From contig MLAK01000796.1 in the NCBI GenBank assembly GCA_001839685.1, forward strand, positions 27,796 to 62,234: a DNA stretch of 34,439 nt, read 5' to 3'. The notes beneath the pieces are model-generated. The model was not told where the DNA came from. It was given only the letters and a program-made list of their open reading frames with translations, and searched no databases. Each line of letters starts with the position of its first letter. The first letter of the stretch is position 1. Shown here piece after piece: positions 11,324 to 19,537 of the stretch. The DNA is from Tritrichomonas foetus. Taxonomy: Eukaryota > Parabasalia > Tritrichomonadida > Tritrichomonadidae. Position numbers and translations under genes: made by a program.

Positions 11324-12184
11324 TCACTTCTCGAGCTCCTTGGTGGCAGCCAAAATCAGAGACAGCGCCATGTCCGGGGAGCCTTTGTCGAGCGCATCTC
11401 GCGCCATTTCAGCCAGCCTCAGGGCATTTCCGGTTGCCTGAGGATCTCCAGCAGGAGGCGGCGCTGACTGGTAGTTGGGGGTTGGGCCGCCCTGCTGAAA
11501 GGTTGGATACTGGGGAATTCCTGGAATGGATTGCCTCAAATCTGATCCCTGGTTTGCCCCAACCTGCTGAGACGCTCGGGGATCAAATGTGGGGTATTGG
11601 GGTGGCCCCTGCCCAAATTGGGGTGGTCCCTGTGAGTATGGATTGAATTGAGGTGGTCCCCCAGATGATGGGGGTGCGCCTGGATTTGGGGTAAATTGCG
11701 GGGGACCGCCTCCGCCTGTGAAGATTGGGTTTGGAAGATTTCCTGGTCCGCCGCCGCCACCGAACGCTCCAGGCGGATTTTCGTCGAGTTCGAGAAATTG
11801 TTCAGCGCGCGTCATTTTGGTAATTACACGATTCGAGAGAGGTCCCTGCATGGAGGTTGCTGTATATGCGAGATAGGCAATACGGTAAAAATCTGCAGAA
11901 TAGATTCCGTCCGCCGATGCAACAAGTGAATCGGCAAATCGTTCTAATTCTTTCACAGTAGCGCATGGAGACTGATTGGCGGCCTGAGCGAGTGCCACAA
12001 AAGCTGCGTCAAGTTCGGGTGTCGAGCCGGATTGAGCGAGGAAGTTTTGGACGATTCCTGAAGCAAATCTGACGAAAGCGCCTGCAATTTTTGGGAAGCG
12101 GGGCTGAAGCATTTCAGCGGCTGAGAGAATGGCAGGAACGCCTTGTGTATCACTGAAAGCGTGCGAGTTTACTCCACAATACAT
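11324..12184 (-). CDS. Pro/Gly/Gln-rich protein with helical ends, possibly Vta1/LIP5-like
   Basis: 286 residues. The N-terminal 145 residues are helical and Ala-rich (PAILSAAEMLQPRFPKIAG...). Residues about 146-249 are a linker of repeated GPPQF/GPPQY/YPTF motifs. The last 37 residues form a helical pair (ALRLAEMARDALDKGSPDMA...). This order of helical N domain, Pro-rich linker and short C-terminal helical hairpin is that of Vta1/LIP5, the cofactor of the ESCRT ATPase Vps4. The C-terminal hairpin resembles the Vta1 dimerisation segment; the N-terminal match is weak. The gene is markedly richer in G+C than its surroundings, which in these protists often goes with strong expression. A CCATTC box, similar to an initiator, lies about 10 bases before the ATG. 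If not Vta1, it is an unclassified adaptor-like protein. Confidence 0.7.
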   Translation of the reverse strand: MYCGVNSHAFSDTQGVPAILSAAEMLQPRFPKIAGAFVRFASGIVQNFLAQSGSTPELDAAFVALAQAANQSPCATVKELERFADSLVASADGIYSADFYRIAYLAYTATSMQGPLSNRVITKMTRAEQFLELDENPPGAFGGGGGPGNLPNPIFTGGGGPPQFTPNPGAPPSSGGPPQFNPYSQGPPQFGQGPPQYPTFDPRASQQVGANQGSDLRQSIPGIPQYPTFQQGGPTPNYQSAPPPAGDPQATGNALRLAEMARDALDKGSPDMALSLILAATKELEK

Positions 12185-12448
12185 TGTTTTGGAATGGTAT
12201 AAAAATTTTTAATTTGCCAACAATGATTTCTTCTCAATTTAGTTCTAAAATATCTCAAAATTATTTTTCTCAGCTGTTATTTTCCGGTAATCAAAGAACT
12301 TTTTAAAATAAAATCGACCGGAAAATTTGTCAAAAACCATGGCTTTTTCAGTGTATATTTGTCCTTAAATAGTCGTGAATTTTGTATTCAAAAACTCAAG
12401 AACGATAGACAATTTTTGAAATAAATGACATTTTTTATCTTTTATTAA

Positions 12449-14455
12449 ATGTTTTTAAGTATCAAACCAAAGGCAAATTTTATCTTCAAATATCATGGAA
12501 AAGAATTTCCTGTTGATATTGATTTGTTTAAACATGCTTCGGCTTTTGTCCAGAAAAACAGTTCATATTTATTTTCTGATCAACAACAATTGTTTGAATT
12601 GGATTCAATAATCCAAAATGTGGATGCTAATTCGTTAGAGCAGTTTTTAAGTGCTTGTCAATTTCAAAAGTTTGAAATAACAGACGAAAACTTTTTAGAT
12701 TTTAAATATTTAATGGAAAGATTCGAAGTTGAGTTATTAGCTCCATCAATTGAGAACTTTATCCAAAAGATGACTAAAGACGATATTCTTTCAATAATCC
12801 TTAGGTTTTATTCCAAGGAGCCAAATGGTGATTTCTCAAACGATTTTGTGATTGCACATGAAAAAGAATACGTTTCAAAGCATTTCAACGAGTTCTTAGA
12901 ATATGATGAAATTTTACAACTTCCTTTTTCTATTCTGCATCAAATGATTGAACGCTTTTCATATGAATCTAACCAAGAGAATGTAATGAATCATGAAAAT
13001 CATTTATTTATGAATAACTCAATCAAAACATTTATTTTGAAATGTTTTCAAAAATATGGATCAATTGCGACATTACTTTTGAATTATTTTGAATATCAAT
13101 CATCTTTTGAATTAATTCCTTTTATTTCAGAAGATTCATTCACACTTTCTTTCATTCAGCAACCTACAATTTTGAATTATATCAAGTTGACTTATCTTGA
13201 ATATCACAAGAAGCTGGATTCAGAAATAGATATACTTGATGAAGAACTGAATGAACTAATTCAAGAAACTGATCAAAATAATAGTGAAAATAGTTTTCAG
13301 GAAGATTTACAAAATGAACTAATAATTGTCGGTGATGAAGGTGCAACAATACTTTCATCTTATAAATGTGTTGGACCAACTTTTACAAATGTGAAAATCA
13401 GGGAAGGAATAACTAATATAGAAATGAATAGCTTTTATAATTGTCCAAACTTAAAAATAATTGAATTTCCATCATCAGTTTTGAATATTGATGAAACATC
13501 TTTTTTTAATTGTCCAAATATTGAATCAATCATACTAAATTCTGATGAAACTAAATATACAGAAAAATCGTTTTTTGGTGATGATTACAATAATAATCCA
13601 GAAAATTTCCCGAACTTTCACTCCTTATCGGTAAAAAATAACGATAATATCAAGTATATTCCTTATTTTACAATTCAAAATGAAAATAATAACTATGAAA
13701 TTAAATTTACCGAAAGTTTATTGGAACTTTTCACTCATAAATCCAAAATTATCACGTTATTTTGTCCCAAATTTTACCTTGATAGCAAAGTTAATTTTCA
13801 AGAAAATGAGTTTTCTAATTTGAAAATTATTCATTTTCCCGATGATATAACTGATGTTCCACCCCAAAAACAAAATGATACTATCGAATCTGTATATTTT
13901 CCAAGCTCATTTACAGAAATTGATGCAGAGTCTTTTTCATGTTGTTCCAATTTAAAAAAAATCATTTTACCAAAATCTTTGCAAACAATAAATAAGTATG
14001 CCTTTTCTCAATGTTCATCACTTGAAAAATTAATTTTCCCAAATTCTCTCACAACCATTGAAGAATTTGCATTTTATGGCTGTGCGAAACTTAAGGTAGT
14101 CTATTTTCCTAATTCTATTATCAAAATTGGCAAGTGCGCTTTTTCTCAATGCACATCACTTCAGAAATTAGTTTTTCCTAATTCATTAACAATAATTAAT
14201 AGTCATTCATTTTATAGATGCCTAAATTTAACAAAAATTCAATTCTCAGATTCTTTAACAAAGATTAAAACAGGTGCATTTTGTGGTTGTTCTTCACTTA
14301 AAGAAATAACTTTCCCAGAATCACTTCAAATTTTAGAAGGTGAGTCTTTTGGAAATTGTAAGAATCTTAAAAATGTTGTAATTTCTTCAACATGTAACGT
14401 TTCACCTTTAGCATTTTCCAACTGTAAAATGCTGGCACCAATACAATATAGATAA
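12449..14455 (+). CDS. BTB-like domain plus BspA-type leucine-rich repeat protein
   Basis: 668 residues without signal peptide or membrane segment. Residues about 12-105 resemble a BTB/POZ-like fold (FKYHGKEFPVDIDLFKHAS, then FLSACQFQKFEITDENF and a helical tail). A helical stretch follows to about residue 275. The first leucine-rich repeats lie at about 300-362 (NVKIREGITNIEMNSFYNCP). A regular block of 23-residue LRR_5 units covers about 477-665, with the core CSSLEKLIFPNSLTTIEEFAF repeating several times. BspA-like repeats are greatly expanded in trichomonads. Secreted members act at the cell surface, but this one has no export signal and is more likely cytoplasmic, perhaps a protein-interaction scaffold. 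The stop is followed by a long gene-poor stretch. Confidence 0.8.
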   Translation: MFLSIKPKANFIFKYHGKEFPVDIDLFKHASAFVQKNSSYLFSDQQQLFELDSIIQNVDANSLEQFLSACQFQKFEITDENFLDFKYLMERFEVELLAPSIENFIQKMTKDDILSIILRFYSKEPNGDFSNDFVIAHEKEYVSKHFNEFLEYDEILQLPFSILHQMIERFSYESNQENVMNHENHLFMNNSIKTFILKCFQKYGSIATLLLNYFEYQSSFELIPFISEDSFTLSFIQQPTILNYIKLTYLEYHKKLDSEIDILDEELNELIQETDQNNSENSFQEDLQNELIIVGDEGATILSSYKCVGPTFTNVKIREGITNIEMNSFYNCPNLKIIEFPSSVLNIDETSFFNCPNIESIILNSDETKYTEKSFFGDDYNNNPENFPNFHSLSVKNNDNIKYIPYFTIQNENNNYEIKFTESLLELFTHKSKIITLFCPKFYLDSKVNFQENEFSNLKIIHFPDDITDVPPQKQNDTIESVYFPSSFTEIDAESFSCCSNLKKIILPKSLQTINKYAFSQCSSLEKLIFPNSLTTIEEFAFYGCAKLKVVYFPNSIIKIGKCAFSQCTSLQKLVFPNSLTIINSHSFYRCLNLTKIQFSDSLTKIKTGAFCGCSSLKEITFPESLQILEGESFGNCKNLKNVVISSTCNVSPLAFSNCKMLAPIQYR

Positions 14456-14516
14456 TTTCTTAGATTTATGGGCATCATTATTTGAAGAGATTTAAAATTG
14501 CTCATGTGTAAGTCTC

Positions 14517-14759
14517 TTAAGTTATATTCTTACATTTTTGCTTAAAATAAATTATGAATAAAGGATCAATCATGTTGATGATTTCTTCCTATAATCGAGA
14601 AAAGTTGGTATCATTTTCATCTATGCCATGCATTTGGCGATTTCCCATTTTCTTCCCAAGAAATTACTCGATTTTATCATTAATATCATGAGAAGAATTA
14701 TTGAATAAACAACCAATTTGGTTATTTTCTTCTTTTGAGACGATTTTTAATGCTTTCTT
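14517..14759 (-). pseudogene. Decayed gene fragment, family unknown
   Basis: One minus-strand frame runs 80 codons with only two internal stops, where AT-rich random DNA should give about six or seven. It reads KKALKIVSKEENNQIG, then NNSSHDINDKIE, stop, FLGKKMGNRQMHGIDENDTN, stop, EEIINMIDPLFIIYFKQKC, and ends at TAA (14517-14519). Its start overlaps the left arm of the inverted repeat at 14742, whose other arm carries a diverged copy of the same KKALKI segment. No family recognised. Confidence 0.4.
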
Positions 14760-14914
14760 TCATTCTCTATAGATTCTTAGCATATAGTAATGATTATATC
14801 CAAAGATAAAAACATATGATTTGAAAAATATTTCAATATATTTCATTACAAATTGGATCAATTATTCAATGTGCTAAGAATCTAAATAGAGAATGAAAGA
14901 AAGCATTAAAAATC
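14742..14914. repeat. 173-bp inverted repeat with 44-46-base arms
   Basis: Left arm 14742-14785 and right arm 14869-14914 are reverse complements over their whole length except for one substitution and a two-base gap (core: tgctttctttcattctctat). The loop is 83 bases. No clear target duplication is seen. It may be a small folded transposon remnant, a segmental inverted duplication of a former coding region, or the source of a hairpin RNA. Confidence 0.8.
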
Positions 14915-15063
14915 ACATCTAAAACGATTCGTCATTAAATTTCTCTATTTAACATATAATCTATGATAGATTATTCATTTTATCTTGTCATTATTTTCAT
15001 CAAATTTGTCATCAATTTTATGTTTTCATGAATCTTGATTGAAATTGAAATTTCAATTTTTGA

Positions 15064-15278
15064 CCAATATTTGGGAGCAATAATAATTTATCAATTAGAT
15101 TTTATAATGTTGAATTATTCACTGAACCAAATATTTTTATTGACAATTTTAGTTTTGGACAAAAATGGATATGATTCCCTTTAACATAATGATTTGGAAC
15201 ACCATTAAACTATTCAATCATCTTGCATTTCGAACAATCAATTATGATAAAAATTTCGATAATATTGCGAACATATGA
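15064..15278 (+). pseudogene. Possible gene relic with frameshift
   Basis: From 15064 a frame is open for 36 codons (FGSNNNLSIRFYNVELF...). It passes, with a shift at an A run near 15161-15165, into a second open frame of 37 codons (MDMIPFNIMIWNTIKLFNHL...) ending at TGA 15276-15278. The composition is protein-like but each piece is short, so chance is not excluded. No family recognised. Confidence 0.25.
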
Positions 15279-16080
15279 CGAAAATGAGACTGATGTTGGA
15301 AATTGATTAGAATTTAGCTGCATATAGGTATATTTCAATGAAACTATTTCACATTTTTGTCAGGAGAATTAAATAATAAAATGAATTATTTGACTAAATT
15401 AATGAAAATGGCTATTACATATTTGTATAAATTAGTTAAATTCGGAAATCACAGAATCGATGAAAATTTATCATTGCAGAAAATAAATCATTTAACATCA
15501 ACAAATTTAATGATTTGAAATACCAACTGATATTACAAATCTTGTGATTTTCATTTATAACGCAAATTATCTTTACGAATTTACTCCCTGAACAATATTG
15601 ACAGAATTTGTGGACATTAGAAAAATGATGCATTTTTTGAAAAAAATGAACAATTTACCATGAAATTCACATACAAATATTAGATGTTCAGTTTTTGTGG
15701 CACAGAAATTAAAAATATTTCCGAGTAAGATAAATCAAAAATATGATGCACTTAACACCCTACTCAAGTAACAAAACTATTGCATGAAGATATATCATCT
15801 GGATATTTTACCCATTAAGAATACCGATTGATCGGGGAGAGTCGAAAAAAATAACTATTGAAAACTATTGAAAAAGATTGAACGATCGATAATTTTGAGA
15901 GAAACATTGAAATGTTTTATTTTTGAATGACACTAATTGAATCTTTTTTATATTTTCTCAATACGATATATTATTTGAAAGGAAAAATAGTTATCTAATC
16001 ATCTCAAACCATATCTAATCCTTGACTTTTTGAATGATTTTCTCATCCTATCACTTCACCAAAATCTTTAATTAAAGATA
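15279..16080. other. AT-rich gene-poor stretch
   Basis: No frame, RNA gene or repeat that I can support. Short frames around 15430-15640 on both strands carry several stops. A short direct duplication (aactattgaaa) occurs near 15850. Confidence 0.5.
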
Positions 16081-16086
16081 TCATTT
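16081..16086 (+). promoter_or_regulatory. Initiator-like element TCATTT
   Basis: Matches the trichomonad initiator consensus TCAYTW (established for Trichomonas vaginalis). The A that would be the transcription start lies 14 bases before the flavoprotein ATG, the short leader typical of these organisms. Confidence 0.55.
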
Positions 16087-16096
16087 TTTTGTACGA

Positions 16097-16747
16097 ATGC
16101 TTAAAAAAGTCATCGCCGTCAATTCCGCCAGAAAGAACATGAGCACAGCCAATCTCCTCCAGAGAGCTCTCGAAGGCGCCCGCGAGAAAGGCGCACAAAC
16201 TGAAATCATTCATCTCCACGATTATAACGTTAACGGTTGCAAAGGATGCATGGCCTGCAAAATGCTTAAGAATGTTCCGCCAAAACGCTGCCTTCAAAAC
16301 GACGAACTAGCGCCAATACTCGAAAAATGCGTATCAGCCGACGTCCTCATTGTTGGGTCCCCAATTTACATGTGGCAGCCAGGAGGCTTCTTCAGATGCT
16401 TCAGCGAACGTTATCTTTACCCATACTTTATTTACGGAAATCCGAAGGAAAATTATTTCCCAAATAAGAACCAAAAAATCGGCCTTGTCTTTTCAATGGG
16501 TGCTCCAGTCGAAATGTTCCCTCAATTTGAAAAGAGTCTCCAAGTTTGGGAGCAGCTGTATCAGGCCATGGCAAACGGGAAGATTGAGTCCGTCAAAGCA
16601 TTCAGGACATGGCACGTGAAGCCAAACTCATTCCCCAAGTATGAGCTTGACTGCCTCAATGAGCCAGAGAGAACTACCTACAATAATGAGTGGATTGAAA
16701 AGAATCTAGAAGAGGCTTACCAAATGGGCAAAAGGCTCGCTGAGTAA
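16097..16747 (+). CDS. Iron-sulfur flavoprotein / NADPH-dependent FMN reductase family
   Basis: 216 residues with a flavodoxin-like fold: first strand KKVIAVNSARKNMSTANLL (residues 3-21, phosphate-binding loop) and GSPIYMWQPGG (about 87-97, flavin-contacting loop). Between them Cys48, Cys51, Cys54 and Cys65 form a compact CX2CX2CX10C cluster (GCKGCMACK...RC), as in archaeal/bacterial iron-sulfur flavoproteins that hold a 4Fe-4S cluster beside FMN. Trichomonads are known to have such proteins in hydrogenosomes, where they pass electrons from ferredoxin to oxygen or nitro compounds. This one starts directly at the fold, with no evident extra presequence. G+C is clearly higher than the flanks. 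The family is of prokaryotic type, so ancient lateral transfer is likely. A TCATTT initiator lies 14 bases upstream. Confidence 0.88.
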   Translation: MLKKVIAVNSARKNMSTANLLQRALEGAREKGAQTEIIHLHDYNVNGCKGCMACKMLKNVPPKRCLQNDELAPILEKCVSADVLIVGSPIYMWQPGGFFRCFSERYLYPYFIYGNPKENYFPNKNQKIGLVFSMGAPVEMFPQFEKSLQVWEQLYQAMANGKIESVKAFRTWHVKPNSFPKYELDCLNEPERTTYNNEWIEKNLEEAYQMGKRLAE

Positions 16748-17096
16748 CTAATTAAAACAATTTTATTCTTCATGTTTTTCATGTAGTTCACATTTATTTT
16801 AAATGAGATTATAAAATGAATTATTAGATGATGAAAGTTTATTTCCTTTTTTGTTGAAAACATGAATAAAAAGGCCAAATAAAAAGAAAAGGAGATTATA
16901 AAATGAATTCCCAGATGAAGAAAATGTGAATTACATGAAACAAATTTTTTGTTGACAAATAAATATGGGAAGGTGTAGTTAAGTTTTTAGGATCAATGAA
17001 ATTATATTGTTGTATAAGTATATATATGCATTAGTGTTAAAATTACTTTTAGGTTTCATGATTCTGTTTTTGTTGTATTGAATTTAAATATAATCA
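16748..17096. other. Intergenic with a short direct repeat
   Basis: AT-rich. The 18-base string gagattataaaatgaatt occurs at 16805-16822 and again at 16892-16909, each followed after three differing bases by agatga. Nothing else is supported. Confidence 0.5.
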
Positions 17097-17429
17097 TTAT
17101 TCAATTTCAATGAATAGAAAAAATGTTTGATTTCTGTGAAATTTTTGAATGATTTTGATGACCGTGGACATATAAGGTATTTTGACTAAGGATAATTGGA
17201 ACTGTCCACTGTGAAATGAAGAAGGAAACTGTTGCGTTCGCATAGTGGATATACGATTTACTTATTCCACGGCAAGAATAATGCAATACTTTATTTCATC
17301 ATAACTTAGAAAGTGATTATTGAGTTTGGCTGCATTGAATTGTTTCTATGTGATACCACTTTGAATGAATTTGAAAATAATTGAGAATAGTACCGAATTT
17401 TTTATAATTATCAAAAAGTTTGATCTATC
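17097..17429 (-). pseudogene. Decayed gene relic, family unknown
   Basis: One minus-strand frame of 111 codons carries only two internal stops (about nine expected by chance at this base composition) and ends at TAA 17097-17099. It reads SVLFSIIFKFIQSGIT, stop, KQFNAAKLNNHFLSYDEIKY..., stop (17262-17264), then VNRISTMRTQQFPSSFHSG and onward for 54 residues. The same frame may extend to about 17505 across a double stop (SSEKLIIVNGHKKLF). No start codon is assured and no domain is recognised. Confidence 0.5.
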
Positions 17430-17718
17430 TTATCAAAAAAGTTTTTTATGACCATTTACGATTATCAATTTTTCTGATGATTCAAAAATTGAATAATGTG
17501 ATTAGGTATTTTCTGTCAAAGAAATGACTCATATCATACTACTGGGCAACTTATATTCCTCAGGAAGTGTGTATAAAAAATTGTGTTAAATTAGTATCTT
17601 TTAACTTTCTCTTTCAATATTAGAAGCGAAAAATAATTGAGAACATCAGAAAATTCTCTGAAATAAATAATGTTTCATTATGTTATAGATATCATAAAGC
17701 ATGAGAAGCTAATAATGA

Positions 17719-18270
17719 AAACATTATATAAATAATAGTATTAACTATATAGAATCAAAGAAAGTGAGAAATAAGGAGACTTCCAGGAGAAAATCAAATT
17801 TGATTTATTTTAGTGATTATTTCGATTTTCAATATATTATTGAATTTTTCATTGGTATAGAGAATTTTAACATCTCTCAAAATTGATTGACTCTCATGGA
17901 ATTAGATCTAATCTCAAAATTTTATCGTGATCTTTTTCCTGAAAAGTACTTCAAGAATAAAACTCATTCTATACTCATTTCTTCCTTATTCCCAATAAGG
18001 AATTCAGAGCTTTTCATCAGATATCGTTAGTGTAAACCATCCAAAACGAAACATTCTTTTCATGAAACAATTGAGCAAATACTCACAAAAAATTGTGTCT
18101 TTATTCAATTAATTCTGATCTTTTCATGATGTAAAAAATCAACAAAAACTTCTGAAGTGGTTTTTTATATTGTCAAAGCGATGATAGAAAGAGCTTTAAA
18201 TATTACAAGACAATGTTTAAAGCTCGAAAATTCCAGAATTTTATCTCCATTAAAAAAAAGTGAATCATAA
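17719..18270 (+). pseudogene. Decayed gene relic, 183 codons with three stops
   Basis: A single plus-strand frame runs 183 codons to TAA 18268-18270 with only three internal stops: TGA 17884-17886, TAG 18028-18030 and TGA 18127-18129. About fifteen would be expected by chance. It includes SNLIYFSDYFDFQYIIEFF, MELDLISKFYRDLFPEKYF, HSFHETIEQILTKNC and VVFYIVKAMIERALNITRQC. Its end is 88 bases before the Myb start codon. It has no recognised family and looks like a gene silenced by point mutations rather than rearrangement. Confidence 0.6.
18191..18225. repeat. Perfect 10-bp inverted repeat, 15-base loop
   Basis: gagctttaaa at 18191-18200 and tttaaagctc at 18216-18225 are exact reverse complements. 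The repeat lies 133 bases before the Myb ATG, inside the preceding relic. It could be a protein-binding dyad or chance within AT-rich DNA. Confidence 0.5.
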
Positions 18271-18340
18271 AATATTTCAATAAAGAGTTCTCAAAAAGTT
18301 CTACAAATCAGAAAAGATTTTTTATATTTTTTTTTTTTTT

Positions 18341-18351
18341 TCATTTCATTT
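18341..18351 (+). promoter_or_regulatory. Two overlapping initiator-like TCATTT boxes
   Basis: TCATTT occurs at 18341-18346 and 18346-18351, placing candidate start sites 15 and 10 bases before the Myb ATG. A run of 15 T (18327-18341) directly precedes them. Both match the TCAYTW trichomonad initiator. Confidence 0.6.
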
Positions 18352-18357
18352 TTTAAA

Positions 18358-18792
18358 ATGTTTCCAGGTCCTATATTCATTATTGAAACAGAAGTCACTC
18401 AGCGCAACAGGTTTTCAAAAGAAGAAGATGAACAACTGAAAGCTCTGGTCGGTCAATATGATGAACCTGATTGGAAAAAAATTGCATCATGCTTGAAAAG
18501 TCGTTCACCTAGACAATGTAGAGAAAGATATAACAATTATCTCAGACCAGATTTGATAAATGGCCCTTGGTCACCTGAAGAAGAAGATTTATTAATAGAA
18601 AAATATGAAAAATACGGACCAAAATGGTCAACAATTGTGAAATACAGTCAAACTACCTTATTTTCACCTCGTTTGTCAGATTTCATTCAAATTTTTGTGA
18701 GAAAAACGTTTATTAAAACTTTTTCTAACTTTTTTTCATTCAAAATTTGTGCTTTTAGACTCATAGAGTCTTCAAGAAATATTATAAAGTAA
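18358..18792 (+). CDS. R2R3 Myb DNA-binding protein, 5' part, interrupted by transposon
   Basis: The host part is residues 1-96. R2 spans about residues 17-66 (RFSKEEDEQL...WKKIASCLKSRSPRQCRERY, with Phe in place of the first Trp). R3 begins at about 70 (GPWSPEEEDLL, KWSTIVKY). At codon 96 the frame enters the left terminal repeat of the transposon. The remaining 48 residues (SQTTLFSPRLSDF...) are encoded by the element and end at TAA 18790-18792. R3 therefore loses its recognition helix. The missing part, FPSRSSVNIKNHHSSL, is found in frame beyond the element at 21575. Trichomonad Myb proteins of this type regulate transcription by binding promoter MRE sites. The truncated product, if made, could bind only weakly. 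Confidence 0.85.
   Translation: MFPGPIFIIETEVTQRNRFSKEEDEQLKALVGQYDEPDWKKIASCLKSRSPRQCRERYNNYLRPDLINGPWSPEEEDLLIEKYEKYGPKWSTIVKYSQTTLFSPRLSDFIQIFVRKTFIKTFSNFFSFKICAFRLIESSRNIIK
18645..18682 (+). repeat. Left terminal inverted repeat of transposon
   Basis: 38 bases beginning CAGTCAAACTACCTTATTTT, differing from the reverse complement of the right end only at base 11. The preceding TA (18643-18644) is the target duplication. Confidence 0.95.
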
Positions 18793-19537
18793 AAATTTAC
18801 ATTTGTTTATCGAATTGAATCTTTATGACAACCAATAAAACAATAATTAATTTTTGGAAAAATTACATCATTATTTAATGAGGGGTTTCCCAATCAATGA
18901 TTGAAAATAATTAACATCGACTTTAACATCATAACAACCATCATGCTGAGCAAATAAATATTAATATGAAATTCACAAATGTGATGTTTTAACCTGAAAA
19001 TGTCATTTCTTAATTCATTACAACTTTTCTCGCCTTGCTTATTCGAGTATGAAAATAAGCAAAATTTATTGAATACCGTTTGAAGTTTTTCAAGACATAA
19101 AAAAAATCAAAAAAATAATTTTCGAAATTTTATGTGATTTTGAAAATTTCAAAAAAGACTTCAATTTTTATATTATAATAACAATTCATGATACTAAATA
19201 TTAATTTATTGTTGATTTATTATAAATCTCATCAGATAGGAAAAAACGTAAATATGACTCTTGAATACAAATTATTAAACGTTCATCATTATCCACAAAA
19301 TTGAAAGAAATTAATTAGATATTTTTAGTCAATAAACTTTTTGAATGCAATTTCTATTCAAATAAGATTTTGACTGTATTCAATTTTATTTTAAAAGTTG
19401 GAGTCTTTTGATTTTTTTTTTTTTTTTCTTCCTTGAATTTCTTTTCGTTTTAAAAGTTTTTAAAGATAATAAATCAATGCATCATGAAAATAATTATAAT
19501 AAGTTATAATAAATAATGGTTGATAAGTTTTTTTAAT
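18793..19537. other. Noncoding left part of the transposon
   Basis: AT-rich, downstream of the transposase stop. It holds a 16-T run (19412-19427) and no supported frame. It may hold the transposase 3' untranslated region. Confidence 0.6.

Noticed and set aside
11279..11929. Plus-strand frames opposite the GC-rich minus-strand gene.
   Set aside because: Shadows of that gene's codon bias; no start context or domain.
17162..17272. Candidate structured RNA (ccgtgga ... tccacgg outer stem, tccact ... agtgga inner stem).
   Set aside because: The same bases lie in the long minus-strand relic frame with few stops; the stems are short and no known RNA family motif fits.
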